Below are positions 63,686-64,000 of a stretch of DNA of 64,000 bases, in pieces. A model generated the notes under the pieces. The model was given only the letters and a program-made list of their open reading frames with translations. It did no database searches and was not told the DNA's origin. Made by a program: the position numbers and the translations under genes. Position 1 is the stretch's first letter; each line of letters opens with the position of its first letter. The stretch comes from JAFEDN01 sp963818985 (lineage in GTDB: Bacteria; Pseudomonadota; Gammaproteobacteria; Coxiellales; Coxiellaceae): contig CAWFUJ010000007.1 in the NCBI GenBank assembly GCA_963818985.1, positions 1 to 64,000 on the forward strand, read 5' to 3'.

Positions 63686-64000
63686 ATGGACAGAGAAGCT
63701 CTAAAAGAAATTATCGTCAGTCAACAAGACCGCTGTCGGATTACCGAAAATTTAATCGAAAGAACCCAATTTCCTCAATTGGTTGAGAATTTTTCACTTC
63801 CTCATACTATTGTGGTAATGGGAGTTCGTCGCTGTGGCAAGTCAACTTTATTAAACCAGTTTTTACAAAAACACTACCCTGGCCAATTCTATTATTTAAA
63901 CTTTGAAGATGAACGTCTGCTCCATTTTAAAGTGACTGACTTTAATCTTCTGCACGAAGTCTTTATCGAATTATTCGGAGAATTTAAAACTTTCTATTTC
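63686..64000 (+). CDS. AAA ATPase (DUF4143 type), cut by window end
   Basis: The first 105 residues of a second AAA_14-like ATPase: QDRCRITENLIERTQFPQL, then the P-loop VVMGVRRCGKSTLLNQFL, then FYYLNFEDERLLHF. It resembles the protein at 58616 in order of motifs, but differs in sequence. The gene continues past base 64000. Confidence 0.8.
   Translation, partial: MDREALKEIIVSQQDRCRITENLIERTQFPQLVENFSLPHTIVVMGVRRCGKSTLLNQFLQKHYPGQFYYLNFEDERLLHFKVTDFNLLHEVFIELFGEFKTFYF

Overview
The window looks like a chromosomal segment of a moderately AT-rich gammaproteobacterium of the order Legionellales, closest in gene content and order to the Coxiella/Rickettsiella side. The main reason is a Dot/Icm type IVB secretion locus that fills the last third (about 39.8-63.6 kb) in the order icmB-J-D(x3)-C-G-E-K-L(x2)-N, icmO-P-Q, icmS-T, dotD-C-B. 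Around it are housekeeping genes with ordinary gammaproteobacterial products.

Layout. (1) 1-4.3 kb is a mobile zone: a decayed recombinase-in-trio (RIT) element with three frameshifted tyrosine recombinases and structured ends sits inside the reverse transcriptase gene of a group II intron, whose 3' domains V and VI are still visible. (2) 4.3-17 kb is housekeeping: tRNA-Thr, udk, htpG, an outer membrane protein, recG, ridA, spoT, rpoZ, gmk, yicC, rph, xthA, pyrE. (3) 17-27.4 kb mixes core genes (algC, dut, radC) with accessory genes that look host-directed: a papain-fold-like protein resembling the eukaryotic actin maturation protease family, two ankyrin-repeat proteins, a membrane-anchored Nudix protein and a degraded AbiEii-type toxin gene. 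(4) 27.5-39.8 kb is housekeeping again: rpmB, rpmG, mutM, a thioredoxin-domain protein, ferredoxin, coaD, folK, pcnB, tRNA-Glu, an SH3/NlpC-P60 protein, wrbA, rnpB, rsmI, an FAD oxidoreductase, hemE. (5) 39.8-63.6 kb is the Dot/Icm locus, with two AAA ATPase/DUF4143 genes and one VWA-domain gene among the secretion genes.

Regulation. Seven Dot/Icm transcription units start with the same promoter layout, TTTAAT-N5-CTTAAGG followed after 8 or 9 bases by a -10 hexamer; a weaker version precedes icmT. This matches the known PmrA-binding tandem TTAA site near -35 of icm/dot and effector genes in Legionella and Coxiella. One more near-perfect copy precedes the protease-like gene at 17128, far from the secretion locus, which marks that gene as a likely co-regulated secreted effector. 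A 59-codon gene directly upstream of icmQ occupies the position of the fast-evolving icmR-equivalent (FIR) genes.

Caution. Many otherwise well-conserved genes, including the normally essential gmk and core secretion genes icmB, icmE, icmK and both icmL copies, carry single-base frameshifts, several in homopolymers, with the protein sequence continuing intact in another frame. Sequence or assembly error is the simplest explanation there; true decay is more likely in the RIT element and the AbiEii remnant. Short GC-rich palindromes of several families punctuate operon ends.
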